A stretch of DNA of 64,000 bases from Penium margaritaceum (lineage: Eukaryota; Streptophyta; Zygnematophyceae; Desmidiales; Peniaceae). Of the stretch, positions 22,850 to 33,916 are shown piece after piece. Below the pieces are notes generated by a model that saw only the letters and a program-made list of their open reading frames with translations, had not been told where the DNA came from and did no database searches. Within the stretch, counting starts at the first letter, position 1; each line of letters opens with the position of its first letter. The DNA lies in assembly GCA_023375785.1 (NCBI GenBank), contig SZWC01004772.1, positions 103,136 to 167,135 of the forward strand. Reading direction: 5' to 3'. The position numbers and the translations under genes were made by a program.

Positions 22850-23504
22850 GGCCCGAACCGGAATAGTTTTTAACTATCCTTGAGGGAGAGAAAAACAGGT
22901 CTGCGATGTGACGAGCGCAAGTGAGGCCCTCTCGAAAAATCGCAATTGCGCCATTGTCCTGGAGATTGTGGCGAATCGATTTACAGCGATTTCTTTCATC
23001 GATGAATAAATCTATGCCTCCATGGCACAGTCATTGTTGAAATTTATCGATAACATAGTTTTAGAACTAGGTTTTTGGAGGTTCTGCAACCATTTTTTTA
23101 ACTATGTAGCTCGGGTCTCCACTATGGCAATTTAACCGACACCGATGGCCGATGAGGCTCATCGCCGTCTCCTTCAGATTCTTGAACGCGTAGTGTTAAA
23201 ATTTGGCATGGCCAACTTTGCTCCAGCATCGCAGCCCTCGCGAAGCCAACCCCAAGTTGACGTCACATATTGCGTCAACGGTGCCCCGTCTCGACGCTGC
23301 CCGCGTGTCGTGAGAAGATTCCACGTCGTTATGCTCTGGCAGGCTTTGGCACAGGAAATGGCGGCGAACCGGAAATGGTTGAAATGGCTGACCAATCATC
23401 GATAACCTCTGCCGCGCAAAACCAGCTTATCAATTATTGGTTTAACTAAACTCTATTGGCGCAAAAAACCGATCGATAGATCTAAACGATTCCGGTTCGG
23501 GGCC
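22850..23504 (-). mobile_element. Non-autonomous Harbinger derivative (655 bp) of the H3 family
   Basis: Ends GGCCCGAACCGG (22850) and CCGGTTCGGGGCC (to 23504) match the ends of H3. Inside, both sides match the corresponding non-coding ends of H3 in reverse orientation: AGTTTTTAACTATCC and TTTATCGATAA on one side, ATCTATCGATC and ATCGATGATTGG on the other. The two genes are missing. The flanking triplets are ATG and CAC (or CAT/CAC if the end is shifted by one base), so the duplication is imperfect. Confidence 0.8.
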
Positions 23505-24085
23505 CACAGCTCCTCGCTGACTAGCGAATTTGTTGTGGCATGAACTCGCCACTCGGCTCTCCTCGCCACCTCCTCGGGGCGAGCAGGCTGCGCAAACTTG
23601 TCGGGAACTTTCCTTCCTCCTTTTTTTTGCTTTCCCCGGGCCGCACACCAAGGTTGCTGAATTTCATCTTTCAGCCATTATGCAAAAAGTGCGGGTAGAT
23701 GAATTTCAGTGAACGAGGTACCCGCTTCGTGTGCATAAGTCGGCTGAACGTCATTTTCGTGCTTGTTGAGTCATTTGCCCGCCTTTCAACAACCTTCATG
23801 CATGAAGTTCGTCCTTTCAGGGTTTCGAACCGTTGACCTTCCGGTCAACGACGTCTTCGTCGGGTCACCCGCGCTTCCATAGCAGAGGCGCAAGACCGAC
23901 CAGCGCCCTGCCTTCCAGAGCCGTTGCACGGACAAGCCGCTGACGACCTATGTACTCACCCGTCGAAGTCGCACCGCCATCATTGTCGTCGTGTCGCCGT
24001 ACTCCAACGCTCCGCCAAATCCACACAACTTCATAGCCGGGATTTCATAATTATGTTTCAATGCCTTGTAGGGTTGTTGTACACC

Positions 24086-25317
24086 ATGGACGAGGAGGAG
24101 CTTGACGAAGAAGTTCACGACACCGTCATTCATGAGGCCATTCGTCTATGGACCATCATACTCGTCATGCTCCAAGCCATACTTTCCGACATTCGCCGAC
24201 GTCTAGTGTCACGATCACTTTGCCGTGAGATGCACATTAACGCATTTGGAGGGCTGCCATGGCTTCATGACCTACATCGTGGGCACCCCGCCGAACTCTT
24301 CAACATGACAAGGATGTCACGGGAGTCCTGGTTCAACATCCTACACGTCCTTCGCGGCCGCACCTCCATCCGCGATACCATCGTCAGTGTTGAAGAGAAG
24401 CTCTTCCTCTCGACACAGTGTGTGTGTCATGCCGCGAACTTGAACTTGCCGAGAGATTCCAGCGAGGCATGGCCACTGTTGGGAGAGTCATTCGCGAGGT
24501 GGTCGCAGCGATAAACAGTTTGGCAAGTGACACCATTTGGCAACCCAATCCCGACAACTCACCCCCACGGGCATGGCAGGGAAGACGAGACTACATGCCA
24601 TACTTTCGCCATTGTGTTGGTGTGCTTGACGGCACACACATGCCGGTCATTGTCACCCTACGTCGGCGTGCGGCATACATCAATCGGCATCAACAGATTA
24701 CCCAAGAAATTTTTGCAACTTGCAACGCTGAATTACGCTTCACCTACGTCACTACCGGATGGGAGGGTTCAGCTCATGATGCACGCATGTTCCGCGATGC
24801 ATTGGCACGTGGCTTTGACCTTCCACCGGATACATACGTCCTTGCCAATGCGGCTTTTTCAGAAGGCCATGGATGCCTAACGCCTTACCGGGAGAGACGC
24901 TACCATCTTCAAGAGTTCTGACCAAGTGCCGCAAGACCACAAGATGCACAAGAACTGTTCAATCGTCGGCACTCCTCGGCACGCTCCATGATTGAGCGTG
25001 CGTTTGGAGTCTTGAAAGCCCGCTTTCACATCATGCGCGGTGTGCCCAATTACCCCATCCACTTCCAAGGCCGGCTCTTGTTGTCTTGTTTTGTTATGCA
25101 CAACTTGATCCAAGCACAACAGAACGTGGGGGACAATGTGCAAGGTGAGCAAGGGGCGGACATGGGGGGGAATCATGCACGACTCCTCCGGTTTGTTTTG
25201 CGTGGGAGAAGGCTTGGTGACCTACGCATGTGGCAGATGAGGGATGATATAGTAACTACTATATGGCGGGATTATGTGGAAGGAGAGGGGGAAGAGACCA
25301 ATGTTGAAAATAATTGA
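24086..25317 (+). pseudogene. H2 Harbinger DDE transposase
   Basis: The start at ATG 24086 (MDEEELDEEVHD) was chosen because the recognisable homology to the H3 protein begins shortly after it; a longer frame opens at 23924. The N-terminal helical region (GLPWLHDLHRGHPAELFNMTRMS) is followed by a frameshift near 24430-24440, then ELAERFQRGMATVGRVIREVV (helix-turn-helix). Catalytic residues: D in VLDGTHMP, D in WEGSAHDARMF, E in SMIERAFGVLKARF. TGA at 24919-24921 falls after YHLQEF, where H1 and H3 have Gly. The end is RDYVEGEGEETNVENN. Its 3' end lies 20 bp from the end of the convergent partner gene. Confidence 0.85.
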
Positions 25318-27012
25318 TGAAGATGTTACATTGTCATCTACACATCATCCTCAAGGTGCACAACAGCAAGCAATGTATCATTCACAATTGTATGTAATCC
25401 TACGTCCTCCTCTTCCGCGTTCACTGATGCATCATCTACAAGATCTATGACATACAGATTAATGCCTAACATGGACACTATGACATCCAAACGAAGATCA
25501 CCATCCGAGTATACGAACTCCTCACATGCCGTCGTGTCTTTCTTCAACGCATGCAACAGGGGAAATTTGTGCTCCCGTGGTAAGGCACGGTCCATGATTA
25601 TGATGTTGACAGCCTTACCATAGGAAATCTTCGGTCCGTTGTCGCGTATGATGCACTCCAACTTCGCGGCATGTGCAACCATCTTGTCGACAATGTCGAT
25701 CTGCTTCTCCACCGACCCCTTGTGACGGACTCGACGACCATGTTTGTCCGCACGGTCATCGTCTGTTGTGTTGACATTGTCAACGTCGGGCGAGGCATTG
25801 TCGCTCGTCAACACTTTTTCGCCGTGTGCCTTGTCCACCGAGAAGAACTTTGTTGCTATGTCGAACCATGGAATGCTTCGGCCCTCCAACTTTCCTTGTT
25901 GTGGGTTGATCTTACGAACCTCCTCCCATTTCTCCGGTGCAAGCTCAATCTGCCAAGTGCGGCGGTTGAACAGCCTACCACTTTGGCCGACGAGGCCAAA
26001 TTCTAGCTTCCACAAGGATCCAATCATATCCAGCCGGCTATGTAGCTGGATGCGGGACAAATTTTCTACGCACCCGAACGCAGTGCTCAGTGCGGGGGAA
26101 ATGTTGTCGTACAGTTTCCCCATCCACCCGGCCGAGTATCTGAATTGGGGCGCCGCGTCCAATGCTGCCTGAACAAGCGCCACGTCGCGTTCATGGTTCC
26201 AGAAGCCCCTTCCAAGGCCTCCGACACCGCCGAATGTAGCTTTGCTTATGGATGGGGCTGACAGCATGGACGACGACGGTACATCGTGGGCTGGCGCAAT
26301 ACTAGAGGTTCCGGGCGTTGCCGATGGTGATGAAGATGTTGGGATGGCCGTGGTGCTTGCAGCAGGCGATGCGCTAGTACTTTGTCTTGCGGCAGGGGGC
26401 GGCAATCCATTTGCAATTGCAGGAGCAGAAGCCGTCTACCACGTAGCTGACCTTGGCTTTTGTAGCGCGGGAGCTCCAGCTGCTGCAACGCCGCCCACCG
26501 TGGATGGGCTCGATGGTGCGGCAGCTGTTGAAGGCATAGGCGTCGTCGACTCCAATGGAGTCACCGAAATAGAGGTTCCTGCGGGGAGCCCGGGGGAGTG
26601 GGGGGAGGGGGCGAATGGCAACCGGCCCCTCCGCAGCAGGCTTAACACGGAGGCAAAGCGCGGGGACATTTTGTGGGCGTGGCACAGGGGCGATGCCCAA
26701 GGCGATGTAGCGGCCCGGTAGAGGAGCGCATGGGACGTACACGCCATGCTTATATGTCATACCATTGTTCCCGACGCATGGACTGCGGTTGTAGTCAGCC
26801 TCCTCACCCGTTGGCTCTTCTGCTCCGCGATGCCGACGTTGTATACGTGACATTACAGGAAGATGGGGCATGCACTCGAAATTTTATGGGTATTGGTTGC
26901 CATCGTACTCGCGGGGAAGCACGGAAGAGGTTGACTGGGAGGATGCCAACTGCTGCGTCCACGGAGTGAAGGCGGTGGTGGAGGTGGTCGATGCCAACGA
27001 TGAGGAAGAGGC

Positions 27013-27662
27013 TGTTGACAAAATTGGCCTTGGGTTGGGTTGGCGCAAGGAGATAGGCTTGGTGTGGGTCAGTCCTAATATGCAAGCGTCTGATGTTGAG
27101 GGCCTGGGTTCTGCTCCTGAAATGTAGAATGCTTTTTGGATCTCAGGTGACCACTGGTTGTGGCCTGGAGTAACCACAGGTGGCTCATGTGGAGCCACAG
27201 GTGGCCTGGAGTAACCACAGGTGGCTCAGGTGGAGCCACAGGTGGCCTGGAGTAACCACAGGTGGCTCAGGTGGAGCCACAGGTGGCCTGGAGTAACCAC
27301 AGGTGGCCAGGAGTGGCCAGGAGTGGCCAGGAGTAGGCCAGGAGTGGCCAGGAGTGGCCAGGAGTGGCCAAGAGTAGGCCAGGAGTGGCCAGAGGCAGCC
27401 TGAGGTAGCCTGAGGGAGCCTGAGGTGGCCACAGATGGCAACAGACTGTCACAGGGCACCTACCCTCCAGCCTAGATGCCAGGAGACCAGCCACACAGCT
27501 GGATTGTGGACAGTCCTTGATCCTAAGCTATTTACTCTAGGCTCCTATTGTCATGAGACAACACAATAACTACTTTGTCTTCACTTTCTGCCAAGTGGCT
27601 CAACTTCTCTCTCACTTGTGCACATAAGGCCCTCTCCTCACCTTGGACCTACACTTTCTACA
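27013..27662 (+). repeat. 5' LTR of Copia-2 with internal minisatellites
   Basis: TGTTGACAAAATTGG...TTTCTACA. It contains four copies of a 41 bp unit (CCTGGAGTAACCACAGGTGG... starting at 27164, 27205, 27246, 27287), then a 10-11 bp GGCCAGGAGT array to about 27400. Confidence 0.93.
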
Positions 27663-27675
27663 TGGTACCAGAGCC
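27663..27675 (+). other. Primer-binding site of Copia-2
   Basis: TGGTACCAGAGCC directly follows the 5' LTR without spacer and is one change from the initiator tRNA-Met complement TGGTATCAGAGCC. Confidence 0.85.
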
Positions 27676-29541
27676 ATAAGAGAGTGTGCGTTGTGCGCCT
27701 TGTGATCCCTCCTCTAGGAGGGAGAGAGTCCTTGTTGGCTCACCTCTGGCAATCCTTCCTGAACAGAGTGGTTGCTTGCCATGGCTACCACTGAAGCCAT
27801 GCCCTCCGTCCCTATCTTCATCGGCGCCAACTACGACTCATGGGCACGCCGCCTTCGCTTTGCCCTGGCTAATGCCAAGGTGTGGGGCCACGTCACTGGA
27901 GACGTCACCAAACCACCCCCCACAGCTGACAAGGAAACTCGTATGGCGTGGGAAGATAACGAGAACAAGGCTATGTTTCTGATTGACAGAGCTCTTGACT
28001 CCAAGTGGTCCGACATCTGCAACAACTGCGATTCGGCAAAGGCAATGTGGGACAATGTCAAGGCAGCACACATCAAAGCTTCGTCTGATGGCGCGTTTCA
28101 CCTCCTTGGCCGCATCTTCACCCTCCGTTATACCCCCAAAGAGGGCATGGTTGCCTACATCGCGCGCATTGAGAGCATTCGTGCCAAACTCAAGGCCATC
28201 AATGGCGATGAGATTCACAAGGCTGAAGTATTTTTCACTCTTGGCATGCTCAATGGCCTGCCATCCGAGTGGGATGTCTTCAAGCTCAGCCTGCGCCATC
28301 TCAACAAAGACCTTCTCACGTTTGACTACGTCGCGGGACGTTTCATGGAAGAAGAGAAGGAAATCAACCGCAAAGAGGAAGCTTCCGCCTTCGTCGCCTC
28401 CAACTTTCGTGGGGGAAAACTCACCTCCACAACTCCTCAGGGTTCAAGCATGGCCTCCTCCAACAAGGGGAAAGGCTCCACAACAGCCGGGCCAAGGACC
28501 AAGTGTTCCTTTTGCGGCATCAAAGGGCACACAAGTGAGAAGTGTTTCCGCAAGCGTGAAGCTGAGTAGTACAAGACTCATGGCCACGACAAGTGCGCAC
28601 CCCGTTTCTCAAAGGGTGAACCGGAGTCCAACTCCGATAGCGAAGGGATCGTAGAATCCAATGTCGTGGAAGAGACATTTGATGAACGTTTTGGTTTCAT
28701 GGCTTACACTGGTGCAAGTCCAAATCCCTCATCCGCTAAGGAGAAGAAAGATGTGCTGGACACCGGATGCACATCACACATCTCCCCGTCTCTCGATGCG
28801 TTCTCAACGTACGAGACAGATGCATCTTCAAGGAAAGTTTCTGGCTTCACTCCAAAGATCAAGGCGACAATTCAAGGCAGTGGAGCAGTACACCTGCAAA
28901 CCTCGTGTGGTACTCTAGTCCTTAACGGGGCACTTCATGTACCCGAGATTTCCCACAACCTTATCTCCGCCTCTGTGCTTGACGATGAGGGGCACACCAT
29001 TCTCCTCCGCAAGGGGAAATTCACCATTTGGAACAAGAAGGATCAGGTTGTTGCAACTGGAACACGTGACAAAAATTTGTGGGTCTTTGATCCTCCAAGC
29101 ACTAGTCTGCATGTAACAGCCAATGGGGAGGGACAGCCCGAGACCCCACCTGGTTGTCCAATTGATAGTGTGGACACTGTGGGACTGATTCATTCTGCAG
29201 GTGCTGTCCAACCTTGTGCAGAAGACAGTGTCCTCCCTCAAGCAAAGCCTCCACAAGAGACATCAGCCCTCTGGCATCGTCGACTCGGTTACCTTCACCA
29301 CAAAGCCATCCTTCACCTTGCGCAAGCGGCCACAGGGATGCAGGTACAAGGGATCAGCACTCCTGCAAACCCATGCCATACTTGTCTTGAGGGCAAGCAT
29401 CATCGCATGCCTTTCCCAAAGAGCAACACACGATCAAGCAGGCCGCTCCAACTCGTCCACATGGATGTAGCCGGTCCATTCCGGAACCCATCCAAAGGGG
29501 GATACCGGTATGCTCTCGTGATCGTGGATGATTTTTCACGG

Positions 29542-30159
29542 CATGTGAGAACCTTCATGCTCAAGACTAAGGCTGATGTCTTCCAGCACTTCAAGGAGTT
29601 TGCTGCTGAATGCGAGACCCAGTTTGGACGACCTCTTCAAGCCATTCGCACGGACGGTGGTGGGGAGTTCGTGAACGAGGAGATGAAGACCTTCCTCAGC
29701 AGCAGAGGCATTCTCCATCAACGTTCGGCCCCCTACACCCCTCAACAAAACGGGGTGGCTGAACGTGCCAACAGGACCTTGTTNNNNNNNNNNNNNNNNN
29801 NNNNNNNNNNNNNNNNNNNNNNNNNNNNNNNNNNNNNNNNNNNNNNNNNNNNNNNNNNNNNNNNNNNNNNNNNNNNNNNNNNNNNNNNNNNNNNNNNNNN
29901 NNNNNNNNNNNNNNNNNCATGTGAGAACCTTCATGCTCAAGACTAAGGCTGATGTCTTCCAGCACTTCAAGGAGTTTGCTGCTGAATGCGAGACCCAGTT
30001 TGGACGACCTCTTCAAGCCATTCGCACGGATGGTGGTGGGGAGTTCGTGAACGAGGAGATGAAGACCTTCCTCAGCAGCAGAGGCATTCTCCACCAACGT
30101 TCGGCCCCCTACACCCCTCAACAAAACGGGGTGGCTGAACGTGCCAACAGGACCTTGTT
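29542..30159 (+). other. 242 bp duplication around the 134-N gap (likely assembly artefact)
   Basis: 29542-29783 and 29918-30159 are the same integrase segment with two base differences seen by eye, separated by N at 29784-29917. A true duplication would repeat the integrase active site; unmerged contig ends explain it better. Confidence 0.85.
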
Positions 30160-30507
30160 TGAAATGGTTCGTTGCATGCTACATGAGTGGTCGTTGCCAA
30201 TGGAATGGTGGGGGGAGGCGTTGATGCACGCGGTGTATGTGAGGAACAGGTGCCCCTCACAAGCACTTCGAGGACAGACCCCTATCGCTTTGTGGAGCAA
30301 CAGTTCTCCAGATCTGACTATGGCGAAGGTGTTTGGGTGCCTCGCTTTTGCCAGGGTTCCAGAGAGCACGCGCACATCGAAGCTTGCCCCACGGAGTGTG
30401 CGATGCATTTACCTTGGAATTCAGCCGGGGACCAAGGCTTACCGACTGTTCAATCCCACAACAAACAAGTTCATCATCACGCGAGAGGCAGAATTTGACG
30501 AATCTGT

Positions 30508-31076
30508 CTGTGGTCTTCCAGTTTCAACACATCAACCTCCAAGCAACCTCATCATTCTCCAGCATCGAGCTCCAACACCATCAGCACAGGTGGAATCAGC
30601 AACACCCACGTCTACCAGCACTGACAACGGTGGTGGAGAGAGCACAAGTGGTTGCTCGCACAACCAAGCAGCCAGTACACCACCTTCAGGAGCCTCTCTG
30701 AGAGTCACTGGAGCAGAAGATGAGGGACCAGGACAGCAGCCAGAAGAAACCCCTTCAGCGACCAGCCAACCCATCAACCATACCTCGCCTGNCTGTGGTC
30801 TTCCAGTTTCAACACCTCAACCTCCAAGCAACCTCATCATTCTCCAGCATCCAGCTCCAACACCATCAGCACAGGTGGAATCAGCAACACCCACGTCTAC
30901 CAGCACTGACAACGGTGGTGGAGAGAGCACAAGTGGTTGCTCGCACAACCAAGAAGCCAGTACACCACCTTCAGGAGCCTCTCTGAGAGTCACTGGAGCA
31001 GAAGATGAGGGACCAGGACAGCAGCCAGAAGAAACCCCTTCAGCGACCAGCCAACCCATCAACCATACCTCGCCTG
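30508..31076 (+). other. 284 bp duplication around a single N (likely assembly artefact)
   Basis: 30508-30791 and 30793-31076 are nearly identical (a few base differences) and are joined by one N at 30792. The segment encodes the Ser/Thr/Pro-rich linker between integrase and RT. Confidence 0.85.
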
Positions 31077-32830
31077 AAAGTGTTGGCAGCCCCAACTCAG
31101 CAGTGCAAGAGACACAAGAGGGCAGACCCCGAGCTAAAGCCAAACAGGACAAACCTGAGCCCGTCAGATTCTCCCTACGTGTAAGGGGTCTGCCGCCAAT
31201 TGTTGACCATCAACCACATGAACAAGCCATGTTTGTTGGTGCTGAGGTGGTCCCTCATACTTTGCGAGCCGCCCGATCGTGTGAGCATGCGGACCGGTGG
31301 GAGGCAGCAATGCAAACAGAGATGCGAGCTCTCGAATCCACTCAGACCTACATGCTCGTTCCGCTGCCACAAGGTCGCAAGGCTGTCGGGTGCAAATGGG
31401 TCTACGCAGTCAAGCATGGTGCAGATGGGAGGGTGGAGCGCTACAAAGCCAGGCTGGTTGCCCAAGGGTTTGCCCAAGAGCATGGTGTCGACTATCACGA
31501 GACATTTGCTCCTGTGGCAAAGTTCACCACCTTGTGTGTCGTCCTGTCCGTCGCAGCCTCACTCAACCTGCACCTTCACCAAATGGATGTCACTTCCGCC
31601 TTCCTTCACGGTCCGCTTGACGAAGAAGTGTACATTTCACAACCGCCGGGGTTTGAGGATGCCTCACAACCCAACTACGTCTGGCGTCTCCACAAAGCAT
31701 TGTACGGTCTCAAACAGGCTCCACGTGCATGGTATGGGAGGCTTGTGCAAGCACTCCATGCACTTGGCTTCCGCACCAGCGAGGAGGACACAAGTCTTTT
31801 TCTGCGACACCTCGATGGACAATTGTTCATGGTGTTGGTGTACGTGGATGACTTGGTCTTGGCAACAGCGTCAACGGCTCAACTCGACACCTTCAAGCGA
31901 GAGATGCACCAACAATTTGCCATGAAAGACCTCGGGGAGCTTGAGTTCTACTTGGGCTTGCATGTTATCCGTGACAGGACTGAGCGCACACTCACGCTTC
32001 ACCAAGGGCCATATCTATCACAGGTTCTGGCCAGGTTCAACATGGTCGCTTGCAAAACAGTGGCGACCCCTACGACAGAAAAACATGGGCTGACTGCAGC
32101 ACTCTCACCCTCCACAGAATCTGAACGTGAGGCGGCAAAAAACATCCCATATGCCTCCGCAGTGGGTTCCCTCATGTATGCCATGGTTGGTATGCGACCG
32201 GATTTGGCCTTTGCCGTCGGCCTTCTTGCACGCTTCATGGCACAACCTGGGACAGGTCACTGGGAGGGAGCCAAGCGTGTTTTTCGTTACCTCCAGGGCA
32301 CCAAATCTCTCGGTCTTGTGCTCGGTGGCTCCGGCCCTCTCGCCCTTGCTGGTTTTTATGATGCATCATGGGCTGATGATGTTGACAACCGCCGCTCTAC
32401 CCTCGGCTACTGCTTCACGCTCGGCAAAGGCGTGGTGAGTTGGAGCTCCAAACGCTCCCACTGTGTGGCTCTGTCCACAACAGAAGCTGAGTACTATGCG
32501 GGCACAGAGGCGGGGAAAGAGGCCATCTGGCTGCGCAGACTCTTGGGCGAACTCAACCTGCCACAAGAGACCGCAACCCCTCTTTGGTGCGACAATCAGT
32601 CCGCCATCCACCTCACCAAAAACCCAGTCTTCCATGCCCGCACAAAGCACATTGAGATGAAATATCAGTTCATCCGAGACCTAGTGGACAGCGGGGTTGT
32701 AGAGGTCAAGTATGTTCCAAGCGCAGAGAACCTCAGCGACATCTTCACAAAGCCGCTCCCTCGAGAGCCGTTTGAGTACCTTCGCGAGCGTCTCCGGCTT
32801 CTAAGCCTTCCTGCACCAACCACCAGCGGC

Positions 32831-32839
32831 CAGGGGGGG
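32831..32839 (+). other. Polypurine tract of Copia-2
   Basis: CAGGGGGGG directly before the TG of the 3' LTR. Confidence 0.8.
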
Positions 32840-33489
32840 TGTTGAAAAAATTGGCCTTGGGTTGGGTTGGCGCAAGGAGATAGACTTGGTGTGGGTCAGT
32901 CCTAATATGCAAGCGTCTGATGTTGAGGGCCTGGGTTCTGCTCCTGAGATGTAGAATGCTTTTTGGATCTCAGGTGACCACTGGTTGTGGCCTGGAGTAA
33001 CCACATGTGGCTCAGGTGGAGCCACAGGTGGCCTGGAGTAACCACAGGTGGCTCAGGTGGAGCCACAGGTGGCCTGGAGTAACCACAGGTGGCTCAGGTG
33101 GAGCCACAGGTGGCCTGGGGTAACCACAGGTGGCCAGGAGTGGCCAGGAGTGGCCAAGAGTAGGCCAGGAGTGGCCAGGAGTGGCCAGGAGTGGCCAAGA
33201 GTAGGCCAGGAGTGGCCAGAGGCAGCCTGAGGTAGCCTGAGGGAGCCTGAGGTGGCCACAGATGGCAACAGACTGTCACAGGGCACCTACCCTCCAGCCT
33301 AGATGCCAAGAGACCAGCCACACAGCTGGATTGTGGACAGTCCTTGATCCTAAGCTATTTAGTCTAGGCTCCTATTGTCATGAGACAACACAACAACTAC
33401 TTTGTCTTCACTTTCTGCCAAGTGGCTCAACTTCTCTCTCACTTGTGCACATAAGGCCCTCTCCTCACCTTGGACCTACACTTTCTACA
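32840..33489 (+). repeat. 3' LTR of Copia-2
   Basis: 650 bp, collinear with 27013-27662, including the four 41 bp units (starts 32991, 33032, 33073, 33114). It is followed by the GAGGC duplication. Confidence 0.93.
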
Positions 33490-33916
33490 GAGGCCATGGC
33501 GGACGAGCCGGCCATTGTAAGTGTCGAACGTGTGTGGTGGGAGATGTACTGGTTGGTGGTGTGGAGTGCGTTGGCATGCATGTTAATAGTTGGGTGGCAA
33601 GGGGCTAGGGCACCAATGCGCAGAGGTAGCGATTCGGGCTAGCGATTCGAGGCTGATGCGCGTTGTCCACTTTGCATTCGGATGTTTGAATTTCAACAGT
33701 TTGAAGTGGGAGATTCCACTCACTCGGACCGTTTGATTTAAGTATCTAAGTGCCCTTGAAGTAAGTGAAACGTTTCGTATTTCATCCATCCCGACCAAGC
33801 CACGACTGTCATTCAGTCGATTCATCAACCTCGATTGCTCCTATTGGTCAAATGGGAAACCATAAATGAAGGATGAATGTTGTTTTGATGGCTAAATTGG
33901 CTTCAACAATCATGTA

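Larger units (their letters stand above)
27781..32845 (+). pseudogene. Copia-2 gag-pol polyprotein, one TAG stop plus assembly breaks
   Basis: ATG 27781 (MATTEAMPSVPIF) was chosen because the first conserved gag residues (FIGANYDSWARRL) follow. Gag with zinc knuckle CSFCGIKGHTSEKC; TAG at 28567-28569 shortly after it; protease VLDTGCTSHIS; GAG-pre-integrase ALWHRRLGYLHH; integrase HMDVAGP, RTDGGGEF, VAERANRT (catalytic set intact); RT with DVTSAFLHG and YVDDLVLA; RNase H with DASWADDVD, STTEAEYYAG, CDNQSAIHL and NLSDIFTKPL. It ends in TGA at 32843-32845, three bases inside the 3' LTR. Two segments are duplicated across N positions (29542-30159 and 30508-31076), which probably reflects assembly. 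Apart from the TAG, the element looks potentially functional. Confidence 0.9.
27013..33489 (+). mobile_element. Copia-2, complete LTR retrotransposon
   Basis: Two 650 bp LTRs (27013-27662 and 32840-33489), primer site, gag-pol, purine tract, and the perfect 5 bp duplication GAGGC (27008-27012 and 33490-33494). I count about ten LTR differences by eye, roughly 1.5 percent, so the insertion is fairly recent. It sits in the N-terminal coding part of the H2 Myb/SANT gene. Assembly gaps and duplicated segments lie in its pol. Confidence 0.93.
25338..33515 (-). pseudogene. H2 Harbinger-associated Myb/SANT-like protein, split by Copia-2
   Basis: Minus strand. The start is ATG 33515-33513; the first codons (33515-33490) continue in frame at 27012 once Copia-2 and one GAGGC copy are removed. 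Parts: a Ser/Thr-rich N-terminus (to ~26890), a conserved block ADYNRSPCVGNN...YIALGIAPVPRP (~26800-26690), a frameshift near 26590 in a Pro-rich stretch, TAG at 26438-26436, then an open part 26405-25338 with SANT-like FWNHERDVALVQAALDAAPQ, SLWKLEFGLVGQSG, the basic KHGRRVRHKGSVEKQIDIVDK, and an end in LEDDV and TAG. At least one further stop (TAA-type, near 26883) interrupts the N-terminal part. Confidence 0.75.

Noticed and set aside
27221-27494. Repetitive small proteins in the Copia-2 LTRs
   Set aside because: They are translations of the 41 bp and 10 bp repeats in non-coding LTR sequence.
3569-28569. TAG reassigned to Gln, suggested by several TAG codons within conserved frames (one in a poly-Gln run at 14062)
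   Set aside because: TAG also serves as the apparent natural end of the H1 and H2 partner genes (20570, 25338), and TGA/TAA breaks occur in other genes. C-to-T decay explains the pattern without a code change.
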